Shown here piece after piece: positions 51,830-60,875 of a stretch of DNA of 64,000 nucleotides. This DNA comes from Paraburkholderia sp. BCC1885 (GTDB taxonomy: Bacteria; Pseudomonadota; Gammaproteobacteria; Burkholderiales; Burkholderiaceae): contig NZ_CAAJGM010000252.1 in NCBI RefSeq assembly GCF_900996235.1, forward strand, positions 186,001 to 250,000, in the 5' to 3' direction. How positions within the stretch are numbered: the stretch's first letter is position 1; every line of letters starts with the position of its first letter. A model generated the notes under the pieces. It saw only the letters and a program-made list of their open reading frames with translations, searched no databases and had not been told where the DNA came from. A program made the position numbers and the translations under genes.

Positions 51830-52573
51830 ATGAAACTACAGCACACCCTGGGTGGTCTGGAAAATCTCGGCCCGGTCAATCTCGAGACACGCGTATTCGT
51901 CGAACCCTGGGAACAGCGCATCTTCGGCATTCACACCGTGATGATGGCCGAAAGCGCCCACCTGGGTGACGCGCTTCCGAAGTATCCGGTTGCCGATCTG
52001 CCAACCGCGTTCAAGGACACCTGGACATGGGCCTCGCTGCGTACCGGCGCGGAAGGCATGCAACCCTTCGAATACTTCAAGTACCGCTACTACGAGAAGT
52101 GGCTGATGGGGATTTCGCAATTCTTCGTCGATCGCGGCTATGTGTCGGCCGACGAACTGGCCAGCAAGACCGAGTACTACCGCAAGCACCCCGATGCTCC
52201 GTTGCCCACGCAGGATAATCCTGTGCTCGCCGCGCAGATCGATGCCTATCTCACGCAGGGCGACTCGGGCCTGCACGCGCTCACCGCTACACCGCGCTTC
52301 ACACAGGGCGCGCAGGTTGTGGTGACCGACCCAGATGCCGTCGACCACACCCGTCTTCCCGGCTATCTGCGCAACAAGCGCGGGATCGTGGACCGGGTCT
52401 ATCCGGGGGCGTTCTCCTATTTCGTCTCGACCGGGCCGGACGGCATCGGGCCGCCCATGCCCGTCTATCGGATCGCCTTCCAGACCGAATACATCTGGGG
52501 CAAAGGCAAGAGCGAGCCGAACACGACGATCTACGCCGACCTGTACGAAACCTATCTGAACTCGTCCAACTGA
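51830..52573 (+). CDS. nthB: Nitrile hydratase beta subunit
   Basis: A 247-residue subunit of the nitrile-to-amide hydratase. It begins MKLQHTLGGLENLGPVNLET (the usual beta start resembling MDGIHDLGG), has EYFKYRYYEKWLMGISQFF, and ends with the SH3-like metal-shell domain (PGYLRNKRGIVDRVYPGAFS, TEYIWGKGKSEPNTTIYADL). The upstream ATG of the open frame at 51791 is ignored. Beta precedes alpha, the order found in most Co-type clusters. Confidence 0.9.
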   Translation: MKLQHTLGGLENLGPVNLETRVFVEPWEQRIFGIHTVMMAESAHLGDALPKYPVADLPTAFKDTWTWASLRTGAEGMQPFEYFKYRYYEKWLMGISQFFVDRGYVSADELASKTEYYRKHPDAPLPTQDNPVLAAQIDAYLTQGDSGLHALTATPRFTQGAQVVVTDPDAVDHTRLPGYLRNKRGIVDRVYPGAFSYFVSTGPDGIGPPMPVYRIAFQTEYIWGKGKSEPNTTIYADLYETYLNSSN

Positions 52574-52603
52574 ACACCCTTCTCTATCCGTACATCACCG
52601 ACC

Positions 52604-53242
52604 ATGACTGAACTGTTCAAATACGAAGACGAGCGCGAATCCGAAAGTGCAGCCCGCGTGCGCGCGCTCGAAGCATTGCTGATCGAGAAAGGGGTGATCG
52701 GCAGCGATTCGGTCGACACCGTGCTCGGCCACTTCGAAACGATTGCCGGCCCATTCAACGGGGCACGCATTGTCGCCCGGGCGTGGGTCGATCCGGCCTT
52801 CAGGCAGCGTCTGATCGAAGACACGCCGAAAGCCATTGCGGAGCTGGATTTGCCGCGCGGCATGGAAGGTGCCGAAGGCGAGCATATGGCGGCCGTCGCC
52901 AACGGCGACGGCGTGCACAACCTGATCATCTGCACGCTGTGTTCCTGTTATCCGTGGCCAGTACTGGGATTGCCGCCGTACTGGTACAAGGATCCGGTCT
53001 TCCGCGCGCGCGGTGTGCGCGAACCGCGCGCCGTACTCAAGGAGTTCGGTGTCCCTCTTCCCGACGATATCCAGGTGAAGGTCTGGGACAGCAGCGCCCA
53101 GATCCGCTGGTTCGTCGTGCCGGAGCGCCCGGCCGGCACGGAAGGCATGAGCGAGGCCGAACTGGCCGCTCTCGTCACACCTGAATCGATGATGGGCGTG
53201 GCGCTCGTCGCGCCGCCAGCACAACCCGTTGCGGCGGGCTGA
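52604..53242 (+). CDS. nthA: Nitrile hydratase alpha subunit, cobalt type
   Basis: A 212-residue catalytic subunit. The metal-claw motif CTLCSC (residues 110-115, followed by YPWPVLGLPP) supplies the three cysteine ligands, two of which are normally oxidised. Threonine at the second position predicts a cobalt(III) centre; iron types have serine. The start at 52604 is 30 nt after the beta stop. It hydrates nitriles to amides. Thiocyanate hydrolase is related, but its gamma subunit and adjacent genes differ from this layout. Confidence 0.92.
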   Translation: MTELFKYEDERESESAARVRALEALLIEKGVIGSDSVDTVLGHFETIAGPFNGARIVARAWVDPAFRQRLIEDTPKAIAELDLPRGMEGAEGEHMAAVANGDGVHNLIICTLCSCYPWPVLGLPPYWYKDPVFRARGVREPRAVLKEFGVPLPDDIQVKVWDSSAQIRWFVVPERPAGTEGMSEAELAALVTPESMMGVALVAPPAQPVAAG

Positions 53243-53244
53243 TC

Positions 53245-53586
53245 ATGTTTACCCGCTTCGAGGAATTCGCGGCATCGAGCATGCTTGGCCAGCCTGACTC
53301 CCCGCCGCGCCTGCAGGGCAAACTCCATTTCGACAAGCCATGGGAACGTCAGGTATTCGGCCTCGCGCTGGCGCTCTCCAAGGCGGGTTACTTCGAGTGG
53401 GAAGATTTCCGGCAGAACCTGATTGAATCGATCGCACAATGGGAGGACGAACAGTGTGCCGGGCAGCCGCGCTGGGACTATTACCAGCGTTTCCTGGTCG
53501 CGCTGGAGAAAACCGTACTGAACGCTGGCGTACTGGGCCCCGAAGAACTGGCTGCACTGACGTCAGCCCTGTCACAACATAACTGA
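53245..53586 (+). CDS. Nitrile hydratase accessory protein (activator, self-subunit-swapping chaperone type)
   Basis: A 113-residue protein starting 2 nt after the alpha subunit. Its sequence (HFDKPWERQVFGLALALSKA, FEWEDFRQNLIESIAQWE) resembles the N-terminal part of nitrile hydratase beta, as known for the NhlE/P14K/NthE chaperones that carry cobalt into the alpha subunit. The short length and position are typical. Confidence 0.88.
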   Translation: MFTRFEEFAASSMLGQPDSPPRLQGKLHFDKPWERQVFGLALALSKAGYFEWEDFRQNLIESIAQWEDEQCAGQPRWDYYQRFLVALEKTVLNAGVLGPEELAALTSALSQHN

Positions 53587-53614
53587 CCCATCTCCCTCGC
53601 CAAGGACTCTCATC

Positions 53615-54670
53615 ATGCTCCACCAGCTCTCGACCATTCTGTCCGGTTCGGACGCTCGCGTACGGCACCGGCTGTTCGGCATCTATGGCGTACTCATTGC
53701 CTTCAATGCACTCGCATGGATCTGGGCGCTGGCCGTTTTCCATCAACGCCCGGTACTGCTCGGCACTGCCCTGATCGCGTACGGCTTCGGCCTGCGTCAT
53801 GCGGTCGATGCCGATCATATCGCCGCGATCGACAACGTCACGCGCAAGCTGATGCAGGAAAGGAAGCGTCCGGTAGCGGTCGGCTTCTACTTCTCGCTCG
53901 GACACTCGACGATCATCGTCATTGCCTCGCTTGCGGTGGCCGTTGTGGCAACGGCTCTGAGTACACGGTTTTCCCAGTACAAGGAACTCGGCGGCACGAT
54001 CAGCACCCTGGTATCGACAGGTTTCCTGTTCACCATCGCCCTGCTGAATCTGTTTGTGCTGAAATCGATTGTCCAGACATGGCGGAATGTACGGCGGGGC
54101 GGAGCTTATGTAGATGACGATTTCGACGCCCTGCTCGCCAACCGGGGATTTCTCGCGCGTCTGTTTCGTCCACTGCTCCACCTCGTCACCCGTAGCTGGC
54201 ATATGTTTCCGCTCGGGTTTCTGTTCGGCCTGGGTTTCGACACGGCCACCGAGGTCAGCCTGCTTGGCATGTCGGCCACCCAGGCGGCGCACGGCATCTC
54301 GCCATGGACCGTGATGGTCTTTCCCGCGCTGTTCAGCGCCGGCATGTCGCTCGTCGATACGCTGGACGGGCACCTGATGCTTGGCGCGTACGGATGGGCG
54401 TACATGAAGCCAGTCCGCAAGCTCTACTACAACATGACGATCACGTCGGTTTCCGTCATCGTCGCGCTGCTGGTCGGCACGATCGAAGCGCTTGGGCTGA
54501 TGTCCGACCAGTTCGGACTGCGCGGCAGGGTGTGGGATGCAATCGGTACGCTGAATGACCACTTCGGCACGCTTGGCTATATCATCATCGGTGTCTTTGC
54601 CGCGAGCTGGCTGGCCTCAATGCTCCTGTATCGCGGACGCCAGCACGATCAACTCGACACGGCGCGCTGA
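53615..54670 (+). CDS. nhlF: NiCoT family cobalt/nickel permease (NhlF-like)
   Basis: A 351-residue inner-membrane transporter of the HoxN/NixA family. The metal signature HAVDADHIAAIDNVTRK in TM2 and LGFDTATEVSLLGMSA in a later helix are present, plus a FSLGHSTIIV-type segment. Adjacent to nitrile hydratase this is the expected cobalt importer. It follows the activator by 28 nt. Its long polar loop after TM4 (VRRGGAYVDDDFDALLAN) is normal for the family. Confidence 0.9.
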   Translation: MLHQLSTILSGSDARVRHRLFGIYGVLIAFNALAWIWALAVFHQRPVLLGTALIAYGFGLRHAVDADHIAAIDNVTRKLMQERKRPVAVGFYFSLGHSTIIVIASLAVAVVATALSTRFSQYKELGGTISTLVSTGFLFTIALLNLFVLKSIVQTWRNVRRGGAYVDDDFDALLANRGFLARLFRPLLHLVTRSWHMFPLGFLFGLGFDTATEVSLLGMSATQAAHGISPWTVMVFPALFSAGMSLVDTLDGHLMLGAYGWAYMKPVRKLYYNMTITSVSVIVALLVGTIEALGLMSDQFGLRGRVWDAIGTLNDHFGTLGYIIIGVFAASWLASMLLYRGRQHDQLDTAR

Positions 54671-54747
54671 TCATTCCTGGACAGCAGGCATGCCATTACG
54701 GGATGCCTGCTCCGCATTTTCCATTACCGACCCGCAACCGCAAACCC

Positions 54748-55743
54748 ATGCGCAAGATCACCGTCGCGATGGTCCTCTTCCCTGGCTTCCAGTTGCTGGA
54801 CATAGCTGGTCCACGGGACGCCTTTGCGGAGGTCCGCATCCTCAGCAAAGGAGAATGCGAATACGAAATGCTAACGGTCGGCACCACCCGCGGCATGATC
54901 CCCTCGTCAAGCGGACTAACGACCCAGCCCGATCGAACGATCTTCGACCCTTGCCCGCCTTTCGATACCGTCATTGTGCCAGGGGGTCTCGGTGTCTTCG
55001 AGGTGCTGGAAGATTCGACGTTGAGCGACTGGCTCGCGCGCCAGCAAAAACTGTCGAGGCGAATCGCAGCCGTCTGCAACGGCGCGTTTGCATTTGGCGC
55101 CGCGGGACTCATCGACAACAGGACCGTCGCCACGCACTGGATGGACGTCGCACGGCTGTCGGTCATGTTTCCCAAGGCCAGAGTTGAGCCCGACCTCATT
55201 CATGTGAAAGACGGGAACGTCTATACAACCGCTGGCGTGACAGCCGGCATCGATCTCGCACTCGTGATGATCGAGGAAGATTTTGGCCGGCAGATGGCGC
55301 TGGACGTCGCCAAGTATCTCATCGTCTATGTGCGGCGAGCCGGCGGCCAGTCCCAGTTCAGCCCACTGCTCGAAACTCAGGCATCGGACAATACGCTCGT
55401 CCAGGATGTACAGCAGTATCTGCTCGCCAACCTCAATCTGGCTCATTCGGTCGAGTCACTGGCAAAACGGCTCAACATGAGCCCGCGTAACCTGTCGCGG
55501 ATCTTCAGCCGGGAATGTGGTATCGGCCTCATCGCTTTCCTGAGCAACGCCCGCATCGATGCCGCACGCCGGTATCTGGAAAGCACCAATCGCTCCATCA
55601 GCGAAATCGCCAGACGCTGTGGCTATGAAAGTGCCGACGCACTAAGGCGCACGTTCATCCGCCGGTTACAGGTCAGTCCGCTTGAATACAGGCATCGCTT
55701 CCGGTCCGGCGGAGCCGACAGAAGGGGATCATCCACAGCGTAA
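54748..55743 (+). CDS. GlxA-type AraC regulator (DJ-1/PfpI domain) in NHase region
   Basis: A 331-residue regulator; the ATG at 54748 (MRKITVAMVLFPGFQLLDIA) is chosen over an upstream in-frame ATG. The DJ-1/PfpI domain has the conserved cysteine in IAAVCNGAFAFGAAGL and the TVATHWMDVARLS segment. The AraC double helix-turn-helix is at the C-terminus (AKRLNMSPRNLSRIFSREC). It follows the cobalt permease by 77 nt and may control the cobW-to-permease operon, perhaps with the IR at 50115-50148. Confidence 0.87.
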   Translation: MRKITVAMVLFPGFQLLDIAGPRDAFAEVRILSKGECEYEMLTVGTTRGMIPSSSGLTTQPDRTIFDPCPPFDTVIVPGGLGVFEVLEDSTLSDWLARQQKLSRRIAAVCNGAFAFGAAGLIDNRTVATHWMDVARLSVMFPKARVEPDLIHVKDGNVYTTAGVTAGIDLALVMIEEDFGRQMALDVAKYLIVYVRRAGGQSQFSPLLETQASDNTLVQDVQQYLLANLNLAHSVESLAKRLNMSPRNLSRIFSRECGIGLIAFLSNARIDAARRYLESTNRSISEIARRCGYESADALRRTFIRRLQVSPLEYRHRFRSGGADRRGSSTA

Positions 55744-57051
55744 GCCGAATTGTCTGTCGCCCGGTGGACCCCCTGATCGGGTCATTCCTCTGGCACCGCA
55801 TGGCGTGGCGCTGCGCCGGGACCATACAGGAATTCGATGAATGCGCTCGCAATCCTGTCAGACTCGGTGGCGTCCTGCGAGACTCTGGCGATATGGCGCG
55901 CACTCACGGCAGCGGTGAGGGAGGCCATTTCCCGTTGCTCGGCTTCGACCGGGGGCGCTCGCCGATGGCCGCGCGCAACGCGTCGAGGCGACGCGACGCA
56001 CTGCCTCAGCCTATTCCTGGATTACCGCCGCATCCTCCTGCGATTCGCCCAACCACGCTGCAGCCTGGGCCGAAGCGACGGGCTCAACAATTTCGTCGCG
56101 TAGATCGGAAGCGAGTCCCGGCACGATCCGTCCAGTCAAGCACGGCGTGCCGCACAGCCCGCCATTCGCCTGACATGACTGCCATTCCGCCGGCCGACTT
56201 CTCATGCATGGTCGAGAGCCGTGCGAGGAACCCAAGTAACTCGGGATCACGCGAGAGCGCACCGATCCCGATGCCGGGCGACGCAAGCAGCATGGCGACC
56301 AGCCGCGCCGTCAACGGTCCGAGGTCAACACCGACCGGAACTGCCGTCAACCAGTCGATCGCAAATTCTCTCGCACCACCGGGAGGTATGTCGCGCGAGA
56401 GCCGCATGTGCAAACGAAATCAATTCTGGACTTCCGTTCGTAAATCGATGCATAGAGTTGCAGAACCGCCGGCGGAATACCCAGCTGCTGTTGTCGCATC
56501 GGACACCGCATTCTGTGTCTCCTTGACGCCGGAGGGCAGCCGGATCGCTGTCACGGGTGCCACGCTCGGGCCATCCCTTCGTCCGGCATGCCGGTTTTCA
56601 TCGACGAAGAACGCGTGGCGATGATGCGACGCGATGGGGTCCAGCCCATTGACCACTTCGCGTAACGGACGGTTCACAGCCGTCACATAGCCCTTCATCC
56701 GGGTACCTCCGGTATGCACTGAACCCCGATGTTCCTGGCCTCATCCTGCTGTCGAAGGACGCCGGTGATCTGAGCGTCAGTGGCCTCTTCCTCCTCGACG
56801 CCGCGCGCAGATCGATCGAGCAGATCGCGCAGACACTGCCGATGATCGTCACCTACCGCACTGGCTATCTGATCCGGATCACACGAGCTACGGCGTATAG
56901 ACCATTCCCTGGCAAGGACTGCGCCTGGTTACTACCATAGGCCGCAAACTCTTTTAATTTTCCCGGCTTCAATGAAACTGGCGCGAACGTGAAAGCAGAC
57001 ACACACGACATAATGCATGGCTGGCACACAAATAGCATTTTTATTCGTTGC
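55744..57051. other. Decayed region without an intact gene
   Basis: A 1.3-kb stretch between the GlxA-type regulator and the liv operon. Frames on both strands are short and switch. One minus-strand gene can be followed in pieces (55782-56413). Plus-strand pieces at 56589-56935 (LFLLDAARRSIEQIAQTLPM) look coding but are unassigned. Confidence 0.5.
55782..56413 (-). pseudogene. Decayed minus-strand gene, possibly a transcriptional regulator
   Basis: Three consecutive frames carry coding-like sequence in order: LTARLVAMLLASPGIGIGAL and on, then DLRDEIVEPVASAQAAAWLG with GESQEDAAVIQE, then EMASLTAAVSARHIARVSQD to a stop at 55782. Each change needs a frameshift. The end loosely resembles the C-terminus of TetR-type regulators, but no helix-turn-helix was found. 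Confidence 0.35.
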
Positions 57052-57770
<719 letters not shown>

Positions 57771-57771
<1 letters not shown>

Positions 57772-58547
57772 CAATGGACTCCTGCACCGAGATATGCCTC
57801 GATCACCTTCGGGTCCTTCTGCACGTCTTGCGGCAGACCCTGGGCGATCACCTTGCCGTAATCGAGCACCGTCATGCTGTTGCACAGGCCCATCACCAGT
57901 TTCACGTCGTGCTCGATCAGCAGGATCGTCTTGCCGTCCGCGCGGATCTTGTCGAGCAGCTTCGTGAGTTCGACCTTCTCGGTTGCGTTCATGCCCGCGG
58001 CCGGCTCGTCCAGCGCCAGCAGCTTCGGATCGGTTGCGAGGGCACGCGCAATCTCCAGACGGCGCTGGTGACCGTACGACAGGTTGCGCGACGTGTAGTC
58101 CGCATACTGCGCGACGCCGACGTACTCGAGCAGTTCGAGTGCGCGTTCCTTGATCTCGCGCTCTTCCTTGCGCTCCGAAGGCGTCTGGAATACGGCGCCG
58201 ATCAGCCCATGTTTCGTGCGCACGTGACGGCCCACCATCACGTTTTCCAGCGCCGTCATGCCGCCGAACAGGCGGATGTTCTGAAACGTACGCGCAATGC
58301 CGGCCTTCGCGACCTGATACACGGCGGTCGGCGTGTAGCTCTCGCCGTCGAGCCTGAAATCACCCGAATCGGGCGTGTACAGCCCCGTGATCACGTTGAA
58401 GAAGGTCGTCTTGCCGGCGCCATTCGGACCGATCAGACCGTAGATCTCACCGGCCTTGATTTCGAGCCCCACTTCGGACAGCGCCTGCAGACCGCCGAAA
58501 CGTTTGTTCACGCCCTTCACGGACAGGCGGATTTGTTTATCGCTCAT
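57771..58547 (-). CDS. livG: Branched-chain amino acid-type ABC transporter ATPase LivG
   Basis: A 258-residue ATPase. Walker A is GPNGAGKTT, the signature is LSYGHQRRLEIARALATDPK (with the LSYGHQ variant usual in LivG), and Walker B is LLALDEPAAGMNATE. The stop overlaps the LivF start. It is 17 nt after livM. The highly regular codon use is typical of Burkholderia core transport genes. Confidence 0.93.
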
Positions 58548-58564
58548 CAGATTTCTCCCTGTCC

Positions 58565-59734
58565 TTACGCACGTACCGGCTTCTTGCTATTGCGCTTCGC
58601 GATTTTCGCAATCTTGTCCTCGTGCTTCGGCGACGGCCACAGACCTTCCGAGCGGTACAGCATGATGAGAACCATCGCGAGACCGTACAGCAGCTGACGG
58701 ATCACTTCGGTATCGACGATTTCATGGCCGAAGATGGCGTTCTGCAGCGGCCCCATGGTCGAACGCAGGAATTCCGGGAACACGGCGAGCAGCACCGCGC
58801 CGAGAATCACGCCCGGGATGTGGCCCATGCCGCCCAGCACCACGCAGGCGAGCACCACGACCGATTCCCAGAAGGTGAACGATTCCGGCGACACGAAGCC
58901 CTGGAAGCCGCCGAACATCGCGCCCGACAGACCACCGAACGACGCGCCCATCGCGAACGCCAGCAGTTTCACGTTACGGGTGTTGATGCCCATCGCCTTG
59001 GCAGCGATTTCGTCCTCGCGGATCGCGGCCCATGCCCGGCCAATACGCGAGTGCTGCAGACGCGTACATACCCAGATCACCAGCAGCGAGCACAGCACGA
59101 ACAGGTAGTAATACATGTACACGGTCGTGAACTGGAAACCGAGGAACGTATGGGTCTGAGCGAGGCTGAAGCCACCGACCTGCACCGGGTCGATACCCGT
59201 AATCCCTTGCGGCCCGTTGGTGATGTTCACCGGGCGATCGAGGTTGTTCATGAAGATCCGCACGATTTCCCCGAAGCCCAACGTCACGATGGCGAGGTAA
59301 TCGCCACGCAGACGCAGCGTCGGCGCACCGAGCAGAACACCGAACATCGCGGCCAGCGCCATCGCGACCGGCACGATGATCCAGAACGGCGTATGCAGCC
59401 CGTGCGGGAACATCGCTCCGATCCACGCGAATTGCGTGGACAGGTGCGGCGACGACAGCAGCGCCGTGGTGTAAGCGCCGATCGCGTAGAAGGCGATATA
59501 GCCGAGGTCCAGCAGGCCGGCAAAGCCGACCACCACGTTAAGACCCAGCGCCAGCATCACGTAGAGCATCGCGAAATCGAGCACGCGCACCCAGTAGTTG
59601 CCGCCAACCAGGCCGATCAGCATGGGTGCCGCAATCACCAGCACTGCGGTGATGATGCCGACCGTCAGCGTCTTCGTTTTGTTCGTCTCGGGGATGAGCG
59701 TCGTGGACGGCTCGATCGGTTGAATTGAGGTCAT
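58565..59734 (-). CDS. livM: Branched-chain amino acid-type ABC transporter permease LivM
   Basis: A 389-residue inner-membrane permease with about 10 hydrophobic segments. VVGFAGLLDLGYIAFYAIGA and RLRGDYLAIVTLGFGEIVRI are hallmarks of LivM. GMGHIPGVILGAVLLAVFPE lies toward the C-terminus. It follows livH by 23 nt and forms the membrane pore with LivH. Confidence 0.93.
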   Translation of the reverse strand: MTSIQPIEPSTTLIPETNKTKTLTVGIITAVLVIAAPMLIGLVGGNYWVRVLDFAMLYVMLALGLNVVVGFAGLLDLGYIAFYAIGAYTTALLSSPHLSTQFAWIGAMFPHGLHTPFWIIVPVAMALAAMFGVLLGAPTLRLRGDYLAIVTLGFGEIVRIFMNNLDRPVNITNGPQGITGIDPVQVGGFSLAQTHTFLGFQFTTVYMYYYLFVLCSLLVIWVCTRLQHSRIGRAWAAIREDEIAAKAMGINTRNVKLLAFAMGASFGGLSGAMFGGFQGFVSPESFTFWESVVVLACVVLGGMGHIPGVILGAVLLAVFPEFLRSTMGPLQNAIFGHEIVDTEVIRQLLYGLAMVLIMLYRSEGLWPSPKHEDKIAKIAKRNSKKPVRA

Positions 59735-59757
59735 GTCATTGCTCCTTATGGCCCAGG

Positions 59758-60708
59758 TCAGGCGCGATCTGCAACGCGTTCGCCGAGCAGGCCCGACGGA
59801 CGGAACACCAGCACGATAATCAGCACGATGAATGCGAACACGTCCTGGTAGTTACTGCCGAATACGCCCCCCGTCAGGTTGCCGATATAGCCTGCACCCA
59901 ACTGTTCGATCAGGCCAAGCAGCACACCGCCGACCATTGCACCGCCAAGATTGCCGATACCGCCGAGCACCGCCGCGGTAAAGGCCTTCAGACCGGGGAT
60001 GAAGCCCATATAGAAGTGCGCGTTGCCGTATTCCGAGGCGATCATCACGCCAGCCAGCGCGGCAAGCGCCGAGCCGATCATGAAGGTGGCCGAGATCACG
60101 AAATTCGGATTCACGCCCATCAGGCTCGCGACGTTCGGATTTTCGGCGATCGCGCGCATCGCACGGCCGAGCCTCGTCTTGTGCACGAGCAGCAGCAGAC
60201 CGCCCATCACGAGGAACGCCACCACGATAATCGTGATTTCAGTCATCGAGATCACAGCGCCCGGATTGTTGGGGCCGGACTTGATCACGTTGATCGGATC
60301 CGTGGGCAACAGTTGCGGGAACGGCAGCGGATTGCGCGACCAGATCATCATGGCTAGCGTCTGCAGCAGGATCGACACGCCGATCGCCGTGATCAGCGGC
60401 GCGAGACGCGGCGCACGGCGCAACGGCCGGTACGCCACCCGCTCGATCGTGTAGCCGACCAGCGCGCAGACCACGGCTGCGATGATCAGCGCAATGACGA
60501 GCGTCGGCACGTTGCCGAGATGCGGGAAGTGGTTCTGCAGCACGCCTATGGCGGAAAGCGCAACCATCGCGCCCACCATCAACACATCGCCGTGCGCGAA
60601 GTTGATGATGCCCAGGATGCCGTAAACCATCGTATAGCCCAGTGCGATGATGGCGTAAACGCTGCCAAGCACCAGTCCATTGAGGATCTGTTGAACAAAG
60701 ATATCCAT
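59758..60708 (-). CDS. livH: Branched-chain amino acid-type ABC transporter permease LivH
   Basis: A 316-residue inner-membrane permease. QILNGLVLGSVYAIIALGYT opens the protein, followed by YGILGIINFAHGDVLMVGAM and the cytoplasmic LGRAMRAIAENPNVASLMGV loop, all typical of LivH. MDIFVQQ at 60708 is the standard start; the frame is open 11 codons further. No binding-protein gene lies directly ahead of it; the LivK-type gene at 62475 is the candidate partner, 1.8 kb upstream on the same strand. Confidence 0.92.
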   Translation of the reverse strand: MDIFVQQILNGLVLGSVYAIIALGYTMVYGILGIINFAHGDVLMVGAMVALSAIGVLQNHFPHLGNVPTLVIALIIAAVVCALVGYTIERVAYRPLRRAPRLAPLITAIGVSILLQTLAMMIWSRNPLPFPQLLPTDPINVIKSGPNNPGAVISMTEITIIVVAFLVMGGLLLLVHKTRLGRAMRAIAENPNVASLMGVNPNFVISATFMIGSALAALAGVMIASEYGNAHFYMGFIPGLKAFTAAVLGGIGNLGGAMVGGVLLGLIEQLGAGYIGNLTGGVFGSNYQDVFAFIVLIIVLVFRPSGLLGERVADRA

Positions 60709-60875
60709 ATCTAGCAAGGGGTATAACCGGAAAGTCGGCACCGTGCATAGCTGACAAGGCTGTTACCGGTGGCCGGTTGAATGAGACGCGTCGTAAGCGC
60801 GCTGTATATGCGGCGTGAGAACGTCGGAACATAGCTGCGAGTCGACGTGCGCGGGACTACCGCTGGCAGAAAGTC

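Noticed and set aside
52604..53242. Nitrile hydratase alpha subunit as a thiocyanate hydrolase gamma subunit
   Set aside because: Separate alpha, beta and activator genes with the CTLCSCYPWPVLGLPP context fit nitrile hydratase; the thiocyanate hydrolase gene set is absent.
53249..54562. A 437-residue minus-strand frame opposite the cobalt permease and activator
   Set aside because: It overlaps two genes with clear motifs and has no domain signal. It is a GC shadow.
58622..59728. A 368-residue plus-strand frame opposite livM
   Set aside because: Histidine/arginine/glutamine-rich antisense of a conserved permease; no homology pattern.
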